Part shown: positions 16,348 through 28,647 of the stretch, in pieces
How the letters are laid out: every line of letters begins with the position of its first letter
Numbering within the stretch: the stretch's first letter is position 1
Origin: Stenotrophomonas maltophilia
GTDB lineage: Bacteria; Pseudomonadota; Gammaproteobacteria; Xanthomonadales; Xanthomonadaceae
Assembly (NCBI RefSeq): GCF_006974125.1
Contig: NZ_CP037858.1
Coordinates: 1-64,000, forward strand
Direction: 5' to 3'
Length of the DNA stretch: 64,000 bases
Made by a program: the position numbers and the translations under genes
Notes under the pieces: generated by a model
What the model was told of the DNA's origin: nothing
What the model saw: the letters and a program-made list of their open reading frames with translations, nothing else
Databases searched by the model: none

Positions 16348-17475
16348 GTGACCCAAGCCGCAATCCTCGTCCTCGAAGACGGCACCGTATTCGAGGGCGA
16401 ATCCGTAGGCGCGCCCGGCCTGTCCGTCGGTGAGGTGGTGTTCAACACCGCCATGACCGGCTACCAGGAAGTGCTGACCGACCCGTCCTACGCCCGGCAG
16501 ATGGTCACGCTGACCTATCCGCATATCGGCAACACTGGCATGACCGACCAGGACAATGAAGCGTCCAAGGTATGGTCGGCCGGCCTGATCGTGCGCGATG
16601 TTCCCCGCCGTCCCAGCAACTGGCGCAGCCAGGTGTCGCTGCAGGACTGGCTGATCCAGCGTGGCGTGGTCGCCATCGCCGGCATCGACACCCGCAAGCT
16701 GACCCGCATCCTGCGCGAGAAGGGCGCGCAGAACGGTGCGCTGATGGCCGGCGACATCGACGTGGAAAAGGCACTGGAAGCCGCCCGCAAGTTCCCGGGG
16801 CTGAAGGGCATGGATCTGGCCAAGGTCGTCACTACCGAGAAGACCTACACCTGGACCGAGGGCCAGCTGGACCTGGATGCCAATGCCTTCGTCAGCGTGC
16901 CGGCCAGGTTCAAGGTCGTGGCCTATGACTTCGGCGTGAAGACCAACATCCTGCGCATGCTGGCCGAGCGCGGTTGCGAAGTGACCGTGGTGCCGGCGCA
17001 GACCCCGGCCGCCGAAGTGCTGGCGCTGAAGCCGGATGGCGTGTTCCTGTCCAACGGCCCGGGTGACCCGGAACCGTGCGACTACGCAATCGAAGCGATC
17101 AAGACCTTCATCGACGTGAAGATCCCGACCTTCGGCATCTGCCTGGGCCACCAGCTGCTGGGCCTGGCCTCGGGCGCGAAGACCATGAAGATGGGCCACG
17201 GCCACCACGGTGCCAACCACCCGGTGCAGGACCTGGACAGCGGCCGGGTGATGATCACCTCGCAGAACCACGGCTTCGCGATCGATGAAGCGACCTTGCC
17301 GCCGACCCTGCGCGTGACCCACCGCTCGCTGTTCGATGGTACCAACCAGGGTGTTGCCCGCACCGACGTGCCGGCGTTCTCGTTCCAGGGTCATCCGGAA
17401 GCGTCGCCGGGCCCGACCGATGTCGGTCCGCTGTTCGACCGCTTCGTGGTGCTGATGGAGCAGGCCAAGGCGTGA
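16348..17475 (+). CDS. carA: Carbamoyl-phosphate synthase small (glutaminase) subunit
   Basis: This 375-residue subunit takes ammonia from glutamine and passes it to CarB for carbamoyl phosphate, the precursor of arginine and pyrimidines. The N-terminal CarA domain (about 1-150) starts [18 protein letters not shown]. The class I amidotransferase domain has the nucleophile C265 in [10 protein letters not shown] and the His/Glu pair in [11 protein letters not shown]. The reading frame is open far upstream, but the GTG at 16348 with a GTGAG-like site fits the family N-terminus. CarB follows after 150 bp. Confidence 0.95.
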   Translation: MTQAAILVLEDGTVFEGESVGAPGLSVGEVVFNTAMTGYQEVLTDPSYARQMVTLTYPHIGNTGMTDQDNEASKVWSAGLIVRDVPRRPSNWRSQVSLQDWLIQRGVVAIAGIDTRKLTRILREKGAQNGALMAGDIDVEKALEAARKFPGLKGMDLAKVVTTEKTYTWTEGQLDLDANAFVSVPARFKVVAYDFGVKTNILRMLAERGCEVTVVPAQTPAAEVLALKPDGVFLSNGPGDPEPCDYAIEAIKTFIDVKIPTFGICLGHQLLGLASGAKTMKMGHGHHGANHPVQDLDSGRVMITSQNHGFAIDEATLPPTLRVTHRSLFDGTNQGVARTDVPAFSFQGHPEASPGPTDVGPLFDRFVVLMEQAKA

Positions 17476-17625
17476 TCAGTACGCCGCCGGCCCCCTGGTG
17501 GCGTCGCGATGGACCGTAAACCGCCGCATCGCTGCTGCCCCTGGCGCGGCGCTGCGGATCAAGATTCCTGATCGACAGCGTGCGATCACTCCCCCTTGTC
17601 ACGCTGTACTGACTTAGAGAAGAAA

Positions 17626-20864
<3,239 letters not shown>

Positions 20865-20868
<4 letters not shown>

Positions 20869-21341
20869 GAGCCCCCATCACGATGAAGGGCGCGCAGAAG
20901 CTGCGCGACGAACTGGATCACCTGAAGTCGGTCAAGCGCCCGAAGGTGATCGCCGCGATCGCCGAAGCGCGTGAGCATGGCGACCTGAAGGAGAATGCCG
21001 AGTACCACGCCGCGCGCGAGGAACAGGGCTTCATCGAAGGCCGCATCAAGCAGCTGGAAGGCGAGCTGTCGCACGCCGAGATCATCGACGTGAGCAAGCT
21101 CAATGCCGGCTCCAAGGTGGTGTTCGGTGCCAGCGTGACGCTGGCCGACGTGGAAACCGACGAAGAGAAGAAGTACCAGATCGTGGGTGACCTGGAGGCG
21201 GACATCAAGCTGGGCCTGATCGCCATCTCCTCGCCGGTGGCGCGCGCGATGATCGGCAAGCTGGAAGGCGATTCGATCGTGATCGACGCCCCGGCCGGCC
21301 AGCGCGAGTACGAGATCGTCAGCGTCAGCTACGTGGACTGA
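20865..21341 (+). CDS. greA: Transcript cleavage factor GreA
   Basis: This 158-residue factor binds the RNA polymerase secondary channel and restarts backtracked complexes. The N-terminal coiled coil shows the tip acidic residues in [20 protein letters not shown], and the C-terminal FKBP-like domain ends [10 protein letters not shown]. Its start overlaps the carB stop, so it is translationally coupled to carB, and rpfE begins 4 bp after its stop. Confidence 0.95.
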
Positions 21342-21345
21342 CCCG

Positions 21346-22263
21346 GTGGCAACGGCGACTCTGCTGTTGCCGGCACGCAGCCGCTTTGCCGCGGCTGCGC
21401 TGCCTGATGACGTGGCGCGTGCCCTGGGCCGCGCCAACGCCTCGCAGTTCGAAGCCGGCGAGCGGGCGCAGCTGCAGCGCCATTTCACGGTCGCCGCGCC
21501 GCACTGGCCGGTGGCCGCACTGAGCCGCCAGCGTGACGTCGGCGATGCGGCCGGCGCGTGCTGGCTGCGTGCCGATCCGGCCTGCATGGTGCCGGACATG
21601 CACGGCGCGCGGATGATGGCCTACGGCGAAACGCTGCGGCCGACCCTGGCCGATTGCCTCGCCCTGCTGCCGGTGCTGCAACCGCTGTTCGCCGATGCCG
21701 GGTTCGTGCTCGACGCACCGGACCCTTCGCGCTGGTACCTGCGGCTTCCGATCGACCTGGCCCTGCCGGACTTCGACAGTCCGGACGAGGTGCTGGGCGA
21801 TGACCTGTTCTCGCACCTGCCGGCAGGCGAGGGCGGCCGCCGTTGGCGGGCGCTGATGACCGAAGCGCAGGTACTGCTGCACAATCATTCCTGGAACCAG
21901 CAGCGCGCCGCGCAGGGACAACAGCCGATCAATTCACTGTGGTTCTGGGGTGGTGGCGTGATGCCGGTGTCGGTCAGTACGCCGCACGCACAGGTGCGCA
22001 GCCGCGACGCGCTGCTGCAGGGCCTGGCCCTGGCGGCTGGCGTAGCCGTGGATGGCGAGCAGGCGGTGGATGCACTGGTTGATCTGCGCCAGCTGCGTTC
22101 CCTGCAGCAGCTCGGCAATGATGCGATCCGTCCGCTGCTGGCCGCGCTGAAGCGTGGCGAGCTGCAGCGGCTGGTGCTGGATTTCGAGGACGGCCTGCAG
22201 TTCCAGCTGGACCGTGGCCAGCGCTGGCAGTTCTGGAAGAAGCCGCGCCAGCTTCACGACTGA
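21346..22263 (+). CDS. rpfE: RpfE-type regulatory protein
   Basis: This 305-residue protein starts with GTG (VATATLLLPARSRF) and matches the RpfE protein encoded beside recJ and greA in the Xanthomonas rpf region. It has no membrane segment and shows distant resemblance to the ApgM-like phosphoglycerate mutase group (COG4255), with conserved LLHNHSWNQQRAAQGQQPIN and SLWFWGGG stretches. In Xanthomonas loss of rpfE mildly alters extracellular enzyme and polysaccharide production. The molecular activity is unknown. It lies immediately downstream of greA. Confidence 0.72.
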   Translation: MATATLLLPARSRFAAAALPDDVARALGRANASQFEAGERAQLQRHFTVAAPHWPVAALSRQRDVGDAAGACWLRADPACMVPDMHGARMMAYGETLRPTLADCLALLPVLQPLFADAGFVLDAPDPSRWYLRLPIDLALPDFDSPDEVLGDDLFSHLPAGEGGRRWRALMTEAQVLLHNHSWNQQRAAQGQQPINSLWFWGGGVMPVSVSTPHAQVRSRDALLQGLALAAGVAVDGEQAVDALVDLRQLRSLQQLGNDAIRPLLAALKRGELQRLVLDFEDGLQFQLDRGQRWQFWKKPRQLHD

Positions 22264-22432
22264 GCGGGGCCTCGGCCGAGCGGGGGCGGATCCGTTTTCC
22301 ATCGGAGAACGGCTCTGACCCCGATGTTTGCCGGGGTTGCCGGCCAGCGGCCGGCACTACCGCAGGTGCCGGGCGCAATCCCGACAGCCTCTCCCGCGCG
22401 CGGTATCATCCCTCTGTCTTTCGTAACCGGCG
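22264..22432. repeat. Intergenic stretch with an SMAG element and a second palindrome before recJ
   Basis: A GTAG-end palindrome (GGTTGCCGGCCAGC ... GGCACTACC, 22336-22361) follows an imperfect inverted repeat CCGTTTTCC/GGAGAACGG (22293-22315) that runs into GGCTCTGACCCC. A likely -10 TATCAT for recJ lies at about 22402-22407. Confidence 0.55.
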
Positions 22433-24196
22433 ATGCCGATGTCCCTTGCCGCCGATGCTGTGCATCCCGCCTCTGATACGCCGACGATCCACCGCCGCGA
22501 TGCGGTCGCGCCCGGCAGCTGGCCGGAGGGCACGCTGCCGTTGCTGGCGCGTCTCTATGCCAGCCGTGGCGCAGGTACACCGGAGTTGGCGCAGCCGAAG
22601 CTGGGCAATCTGCACGCCCCCGAGCTGCTGACCGGCATCGACGATGCGGTGAGCCTGCTGGTCGAGGCCATCGCCAACGACAAGCGCATCCTGGTGGTTG
22701 GCGACTTCGACTGCGATGGCGCCACCGCCTGTGCCGTCGGCGTGCGCGGCCTGCGCATGCTCGGCGCACGGCATGTCTTCCACGCGGTGCCGAACCGCAT
22801 GGTGCACGGCTATGGCCTGTCGCCGTCGCTGGTGGAAGAGCTGACCGCGTTGAAGCCGGACCTGCTGGTCACGGTCGACCACGGTATTGCCTGCCATGCC
22901 GGCGTGACCGCGGCCAAGGCGCGTGGCTGGCAGGTGCTGGTCACCGATCATCATCTTCCCGGTCCGCAGTTGCCGCCGGCCGATGTCATCGTCGATCCCA
23001 ATCTGGACGGCGATGCTTTCCCCAGCAAGTCGCTGGCTGGCGTCGGCGTGATCTTCTACGTGCTGATGGCGCTGCGCCGGCAGATGCGCGAAGCCGGTGT
23101 CTTTGCCGACGGCAAGGGTCCGGACCTGACTACGCTGCTGGACCTGGTGGCGGTTGGCACCGTCGCCGACCTGGTGGCGCTGGACCCGAACAACCGTGCA
23201 CTGGTCAGCGCGGGCCTGCGCCGCCTGCGCGCAGGGCAGGGCTGTGTCGGCCTGCGTGCGCTGATCGAAGCCAGCGGCCGTGACGCCGCGCGACTGACCG
23301 CCACCGACATCGGCTTCGCCCTGGGCCCCCGCCTGAATGCAGCAGGCCGCCTGGAAGACATGGCACTGGGCATCGCGCTGCTGCTGACCGAAGACCCGCG
23401 CCAGGCGCGCGAGATCGCGCAGACGCTGGAACAGATCAATTCGGAACGCCGCGCCGTGCAGCAGTCGATGACCGACGACGCCGAGCAGGCGTTGACCCGC
23501 GTGGTGCTGGACATGGCCGGCCAGCGCCCGGTGGCGGCCTGCCTGTTCGACGCCGACTGGCATCCGGGCGTTGTCGGCCTGGTCGCGTCGAAGATGAAGG
23601 ACCGCCTGCATCGCCCGGTGATCGCCTTCGCCCCGGCCGAACCCGGCGCCGGCACCCTGCGCGGCTCGGCGCGCTCGATTCCCGGCCTGCACATCCGTGA
23701 CGCCCTGGCGCTGGTCGATGCACGTCATCCGGGCCTTATCGAACGCTTCGGTGGCCATGCCATGGCGGCCGGCCTCAGCCTGCGCCTCGATCACGTCGAT
23801 GACTTCAAGGCCGCCTTCGTCGCCGTGGTACTGGAAATGCTCGACCCGGCGGCACTGCAGCAGCAGGTGCTCAGCGACGGCGAACTGACCGCCGACGAGC
23901 TGGATCATCGCCATGCCGACGCGTTGCGCCTGGCCGGACCGTGGGGCCAGGGCTTCCCCGAACCGCTGTTCGACGGTCACTTCGAAGTGGCCAACTGGCG
24001 TGTGCTGAAGGAGCGCCACCTCAAGCTGGAACTGCGCCTGCCGGGTGTACCCGGCACGATCAACGCGATCCACTTCGGCGGCTGGCACGGCAACGCGCCG
24101 GGCCGCCATGTGCATCTCGCCTATCGGCTCGCCTGCGACGACTATCGCGGCGGCAGCGCCATCCAGCTGATCGTGGAGCACAGCCTCCCCGCCTGA
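22433..24196 (+). CDS. recJ: Single-stranded-DNA-specific exonuclease RecJ
   Basis: This is a 587-residue 5'-3' exonuclease of the DHH family used in recombination and mismatch repair. Metal-binding motifs are DFDCDGATA (about 90-98), DHGIACHAG and DHHLPGPQLPPADVIVDP; RLNAAGRLED and GVVGLVASKMKDR belong to the DHHA1 part. The OB-fold C-terminus includes GTINAIHFGGWHGNAPG. ATG at 22439 is an equally possible start. Length matches E. coli RecJ (577). Confidence 0.95.
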   Translation: MPMSLAADAVHPASDTPTIHRRDAVAPGSWPEGTLPLLARLYASRGAGTPELAQPKLGNLHAPELLTGIDDAVSLLVEAIANDKRILVVGDFDCDGATACAVGVRGLRMLGARHVFHAVPNRMVHGYGLSPSLVEELTALKPDLLVTVDHGIACHAGVTAAKARGWQVLVTDHHLPGPQLPPADVIVDPNLDGDAFPSKSLAGVGVIFYVLMALRRQMREAGVFADGKGPDLTTLLDLVAVGTVADLVALDPNNRALVSAGLRRLRAGQGCVGLRALIEASGRDAARLTATDIGFALGPRLNAAGRLEDMALGIALLLTEDPRQAREIAQTLEQINSERRAVQQSMTDDAEQALTRVVLDMAGQRPVAACLFDADWHPGVVGLVASKMKDRLHRPVIAFAPAEPGAGTLRGSARSIPGLHIRDALALVDARHPGLIERFGGHAMAAGLSLRLDHVDDFKAAFVAVVLEMLDPAALQQQVLSDGELTADELDHRHADALRLAGPWGQGFPEPLFDGHFEVANWRVLKERHLKLELRLPGVPGTINAIHFGGWHGNAPGRHVHLAYRLACDDYRGGSAIQLIVEHSLPA

Positions 24197-24199
24197 AGA

Positions 24200-24297
24200 A
24201 AAGGGGACGGAGGGGATTAAGTCGTAAATGGCAAACAAGGCAAAAGCGACTTAATCCCCTCCGTCCCCTTTATCTAATCCCCTCCGTCCCCTTTATC
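24200..24297. repeat. Dispersed-type inverted repeat with one tandemly repeated arm
   Basis: A 25-bp arm (24200-24224, AAAGGGGACGGAGGGG...) is matched by its exact reverse complement at 24247-24271 with a 22-nt loop; then about 23 bp of the second arm is repeated (24275-24297). It lies between the convergent recJ and DUF1176 genes and can act as a bidirectional terminator. Confidence 0.8.
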
Positions 24298-24304
24298 TGT
24301 CAGG

Positions 24305-25354
24305 TCAGCGGACCTCGGTTACCAGCGTCGGTAGTTCCCAGGTGCCACCGGGCACGCCCCGGCACAGGCCGGCCGCTACCTCCGACGTCGCGATGAAGCG
24401 CGTGCCGTCCCACGTCCAGGTGTTCTGCGAGATGCAGTCGCCCAGACCGCGGCCCTTCTGCGCGGCAATGATCTGACCATCGTCGTAGTCGATGGCATCG
24501 CTGGTCACCCACTGTGGCTGGTAAGGCGCCTCCGGACGGGCCACCCAGTAGCCATCGCCGGTGTTGTAGGCCGCGCGCCAGCACTGCACGTTGACCAATA
24601 CGTGCTGCGCATCCAGGCGCTGGATCTGCAGCGGGGAGTTGCTGAGCGGAACGTCGGCGTCGGTCTCCAGCAGCCCTTCGCAGCTGTCGTCCTTCAGCGT
24701 GGCACGCAGCGCTGCACGCAGGGCGGGTGAGGCGGCCAGTTGCGCAAACGCCGGATCATCCGGGGTCGAGTCCACGGTAGCGGCCTTGCGCACCACCGGT
24801 ACCGGCAGAGCGGCGGGGACGCTGGATTCCGGCGTGCTGCCCTTGCGCATCACGGCACCGGGTGTGCCGAGGCGCCCCTGGTACTCGTCGATCTTCAGCA
24901 GTACCGCTGCCGCCCCCTTGTCCGACAACGGCCAGCGGCGGCCTGCGCCATCGGTCACGCTGACCCCACCGTTGCGCACCAGTGCCGACAACAGCGCGCT
25001 GGTCTGCGCGGCATTCAAGCTGTGCGTACCTTTGCCTCTTGCGGGGGCCAGAACGCCGAGATCCTGCTGCTGGATGCGCAGATGCAGTGCGCCCTTGGGC
25101 TGGGGCTGGCCTTCTTCCGGCTGCAGCGTCAGGCGGCCCTGGATGGCCTGGCCCGGGCCGCCCTTGCGGGTGAGCAGGACGCTCAGGGTGCTGTCCTCGT
25201 CGGTGGCGTACCCAGCGGCGCGGCAGGTGCGGGTATTGTCACAGGCCGCGACCCAGTCGTGATGCTGGAAATACAGGCTTTTGGCCGGGGCCGCCGCAAG
25301 GGCGGTCAACGGGCAGGCCAGGAGCAGCAGAATGGTGGGCAGGGGGAGTCGCAT
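24305..25354 (-). CDS. Exported DUF1176-family protein
   Basis: This is a 349-residue periplasmic or secreted protein. The start at 25354 (MRLPLPTILLLLACPLTALA) has AAGGA upstream and gives a clean signal peptide. The body begins LYFQHHDWVAACDNTRTCRA, a cysteine-pair signature of DUF1176, and ends in a domain with paired cysteines (VQCWRAAYNTGDGYWV, GDCISQNTWTWDG). The function of the family is unknown. It is divergent from the VIT-domain gene across 128 bp. Confidence 0.75.
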   Translation of the reverse strand: MRLPLPTILLLLACPLTALAAAPAKSLYFQHHDWVAACDNTRTCRAAGYATDEDSTLSVLLTRKGGPGQAIQGRLTLQPEEGQPQPKGALHLRIQQQDLGVLAPARGKGTHSLNAAQTSALLSALVRNGGVSVTDGAGRRWPLSDKGAAAVLLKIDEYQGRLGTPGAVMRKGSTPESSVPAALPVPVVRKAATVDSTPDDPAFAQLAASPALRAALRATLKDDSCEGLLETDADVPLSNSPLQIQRLDAQHVLVNVQCWRAAYNTGDGYWVARPEAPYQPQWVTSDAIDYDDGQIIAAQKGRGLGDCISQNTWTWDGTRFIATSEVAAGLCRGVPGGTWELPTLVTEVR

Positions 25355-25482
25355 CGGCATCCTTGCGCATATGGGAGTGGGGCATCGTGCCTGTGGGCGA
25401 CGACATTGAAAAGCTCGGCTCGTCAAACCCCGTTCCGTCTGTTCGTGCGTTCAACCCTCCACGATCCCACTGGAGTCCGGTC

Positions 25483-28395
25483 ATGGTCTTCGCCCGTTGC
25501 TGCACTGTGTTGTTGCTGGCCCTTGTGGCCTGGCCCGCTGGCGCGCAGTCGCCACGGATCTCCCGGCCGCAGGCCACCACGCCGCTGTTGATCGCGCCAG
25601 CCGCCGAACAACCGGTGCAGCTGCAGCGTGCCCGCATCGAAGGCGAGGTCCAGGCCGGCATCGCCCAGACCCGGATCACCCTGGAATTCCACAACCCGAA
25701 CCGGCGCGTGCTGGAGGGTGAGCTGCAGTTCCCCCTGGCCGACGGCCAGCAGATCAGCGGCTTCGCGCTGGATATCAACGGCGAGATGCGTGACGCGGTG
25801 CCGGTGCCCAAGGACCGCGGCCGTCAGGTGTTCGAGGAGATCGCCCGCCGTGGTGTCGACCCGGGCCTGCTGGAACAGACCGCCGGCAACCAGTTCCGCC
25901 TGCGCATCTACCCGCTGCCGGCTGGTGGCAGTCGGCGCGTGCAGCTGGTGATTCGCGAGCCGTTGGCCTTCGCCGGCCACGGCTGGCAGTGGACGCTTCC
26001 GCTGCAGTTCGCCGCCGGTGCAGCCTCGGTTGAACTGAAACTGCAGGCCCCCGGCGCGGCCACCGCAGGTACGGCACCCTTCCGTATCAGTGCGGGCCAG
26101 CTGCAATGGCAGGGCAGGGGCGCGCAGTTGCCGAAGCAGCTGCAGTGGAGCCTGCCGGCAGCCCGCCAGGCACAGGTGCAGGTGGCGCCCTGGGAGGATG
26201 GCCATTACCTGCTGGCGCAGCTGCCGGTGGCGGCCAGCAGCACGCCCCGCACGTTGCCCAGCGAGATCGGCCTGCTGTGGGACGGCTCCGGTTCGGCGGG
26301 GCAGCGCGATCGCACGCGTGAGTTCGCACTGCTGGATCGCTACTTCGCCGCGATGGGCGACGGTACGGTGTCGCTGACTGTGCTGCGTGATCGGGCCGAA
26401 CCGGTGCGCCGCTTCCGTATCCGCGCAGGCAACTGGAGTGAGCTGCGCGCAGCACTGCAGGTGGTGCGCCCGGATGGTGCCAGTGCGCTGGCCCAGTGGC
26501 AGCCGCAGCCGAGTGTGAAGGAATACCTGCTGGTCAGCGACGGTCTGCTGACCTATGGGCCGGAACAGCTGCCGGCGATGGCGGCGGATCAACGCCTGTT
26601 CGCGATCAGCAGCGCCGGTGCGCGCACCGATGCCGTGCGACTGCGTGGTTGGAGTGAAGCGCATGGCGGCCGCTTCGTTGCGCTGGGCAAGGATGTCGAT
26701 GCGGCGGCGCGTGAGCTGCTGTCGTCGCCGTTGGATGTTCAGGTCGATGCAGGGCGCGGCGTGCAGGATGTGGTGATCGATCGTCGCAGTGAAGCCCAAG
26801 GCTGGCTCTGGCTGCACGCACGACTGGCGGCCGATGGTGTGCCGATGCGGGTGCGCGTGGGTGGCGGCGAATGGCAGGCGCTGCCCGCGACGCAGAAAAG
26901 TGAAGACGGCGAACTGCTGGCCGGCTTGTGGGCACAGGCGCGCCTGCAGCAGCTGGCCGCCGACCGCCGCGGCAACCGCGAGGCCATGCAGCGCCTGTCG
27001 CAGCAGTTTGGCCTGGTCGGTCCGGATACCTCGCTGATCGTGCTGGAGACGCTGGAGGACTACCTGCGCTATGCGATCCGTCCGTCTGGCACGCTGCGCG
27101 CTGAGTACGACGCCAGGTTTGCAGTGCAGGTGGCGGATCGTGCCGCTGCAGATCGCCAGCGCCTGGATGAAGTGGCTGCACGCTGGAAGGAGCGCCAGCA
27201 GTGGTGGAACCGCAGCTGGCCGAAGGGAACGCCGCCGCAGGCGAAGGGCGGGGCATTGGAAGTGGCCTCCGCGGACTATGCGATGGAATCGGCGCCGGTG
27301 GCGATGCTCGCCGCGCCGGCCCCGGCGGCACCGCCCGCCCCGGCACCGATGGCCGCCGCCGCCGAGCAGCGCATGGAAGCCAGCAGCGCGCGTGCACGTC
27401 GCTCAGCGCCTGCATCGAACAAGGCCCTGGATTCAATCACGGTCACTGGTGGTCGTGTCGCTGCGCCCGCTGCCGCCAACGAGGGCGAGCTCGGCATCCA
27501 GCTGGCGGCGTGGCAGCCGGACTCCGCCATCGCCCGGCGCCTGCGCCAGGGCCCGCCGTCGCAACTGTATGACCGCTACCTGGCCGAGCGCGATGCACAC
27601 GCCGACAGCAGCGCATTCTTCCTCGATGTGGCCGACCTGCTGCTGGAGCAGGGTCAGCGCGACCTGGCACTGCGGGTGCTGTCGAACCTGGCCGAGATGG
27701 ATCTGGACAACCGCCATCTGCTGCGCGTGCTCGGTTACCGCCTGATGCAGGCCGATGCGCCTGCGTTGGCGGTGCCGGTGTTCGAGCAGGTACTGGCGAT
27801 GGGCCAGGAGGAACCGCAGAGCTTCCGTGACCTGGGTCTGGCGCTGGCAGCGGCAGGAAAGCCGCAGCAGGCGCTGGCGCCGTTGTACCAGGTGGTGGTG
27901 CGGCCATGGGACAGCCGCTTCGATGGCATCGCCCTGATCGCATTGGATGAACTGACCAACCTGGTGACCCGCAACACGCCCCGGCTGGATACCACCAGCA
28001 TCGACCCGCGCCTGCTGCAGGCGATGCCGCTGGACCTGCGCGTGGTGCTGTCGTGGGACGCCGACAACAGCGACATGGACCTGTGGGTGACCGACCCGAA
28101 CGGCGAGCGCGCCTACTACGGCAACCGCCTGACCTACCAGGGCGGGCAGATGTCGCAGGACTTCACCGGCGGCTATGGTCCCGAGCAGTTCTCGCTGCGC
28201 AACGCCAAGCCGGGCAGGTACAAGGTGGAGGCGAATTACTTCGGCAGCCGCCAGCAGCTGGTGACCGGTGCGACGACCCTGATGCTGCGCCTGACCACCC
28301 ATTGGGGTACGGCCAAGCAGAAGGACCAGATGGTGACGATGCGGTTGAAGGACCGCGCCGAGACCGTGCTGGTGGGCGAGTTCGAGGTGAAATAG
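25483..28395 (+). CDS. Large exported VIT-domain / TPR / DUF2135 protein
   Basis: This is a 970-residue exported protein. The start at 25483 (MVFARCCTVLLLALVAWPAGA) follows GGAG and gives a signal peptide. In order: a VIT domain (about 25-165; EGELQFPLADGQQISGFALD, GRQVFEEIARRGVDPGLLEQ), a von Willebrand A-like region (about 255-420), a Pro/Ala linker (about 605-640), a short SITVTGGR segment (about 649-656) like a TonB-receptor plug motif, TPR-like helices (about 690-850), and a C-terminal DUF2135 domain (SWDADNSDMDLWVTDPNGE). VIT/VWA proteins often scaffold envelope complexes; the role here is unknown. Confidence 0.82.
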   Translation: MVFARCCTVLLLALVAWPAGAQSPRISRPQATTPLLIAPAAEQPVQLQRARIEGEVQAGIAQTRITLEFHNPNRRVLEGELQFPLADGQQISGFALDINGEMRDAVPVPKDRGRQVFEEIARRGVDPGLLEQTAGNQFRLRIYPLPAGGSRRVQLVIREPLAFAGHGWQWTLPLQFAAGAASVELKLQAPGAATAGTAPFRISAGQLQWQGRGAQLPKQLQWSLPAARQAQVQVAPWEDGHYLLAQLPVAASSTPRTLPSEIGLLWDGSGSAGQRDRTREFALLDRYFAAMGDGTVSLTVLRDRAEPVRRFRIRAGNWSELRAALQVVRPDGASALAQWQPQPSVKEYLLVSDGLLTYGPEQLPAMAADQRLFAISSAGARTDAVRLRGWSEAHGGRFVALGKDVDAAARELLSSPLDVQVDAGRGVQDVVIDRRSEAQGWLWLHARLAADGVPMRVRVGGGEWQALPATQKSEDGELLAGLWAQARLQQLAADRRGNREAMQRLSQQFGLVGPDTSLIVLETLEDYLRYAIRPSGTLRAEYDARFAVQVADRAAADRQRLDEVAARWKERQQWWNRSWPKGTPPQAKGGALEVASADYAMESAPVAMLAAPAPAAPPAPAPMAAAAEQRMEASSARARRSAPASNKALDSITVTGGRVAAPAAANEGELGIQLAAWQPDSAIARRLRQGPPSQLYDRYLAERDAHADSSAFFLDVADLLLEQGQRDLALRVLSNLAEMDLDNRHLLRVLGYRLMQADAPALAVPVFEQVLAMGQEEPQSFRDLGLALAAAGKPQQALAPLYQVVVRPWDSRFDGIALIALDELTNLVTRNTPRLDTTSIDPRLLQAMPLDLRVVLSWDADNSDMDLWVTDPNGERAYYGNRLTYQGGQMSQDFTGGYGPEQFSLRNAKPGRYKVEANYFGSRQQLVTGATTLMLRLTTHWGTAKQKDQMVTMRLKDRAETVLVGEFEVK

Positions 28396-28647
28396 CCATC
28401 TGCCCGAAGTGACCGTCCGAGGGTGGGCCAGGAATACCCTCGTCGACCCCGCTCTGGGGCAAGGAGGCCCTGTGTGGGGTCGGCTGCAGCCCAGCCGGCT
28501 CCCCACGCCAAGGCGGGCATCGCCTGCCTGAATGCAGCGCCGGTGCATCACGCTCGAGCCTTCCCGGTGCAGGCTCAGGCCCTCATTCCGGGCATCCCCG
28601 GCCTGCGGTATCATTACCAGTCATCTTTTGAATGCATAACCGCCGAC
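28396..28647. other. Non-coding stretch before prfB
   Basis: These 252 bp carry no convincing gene. A small stem CGAGGGT/ACCCTCG (about 28418-28442) may end the upstream message, and TATCAT near 28610 is a plausible -10 for prfB. Short GC-rich palindromes fill the middle. Confidence 0.5.
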
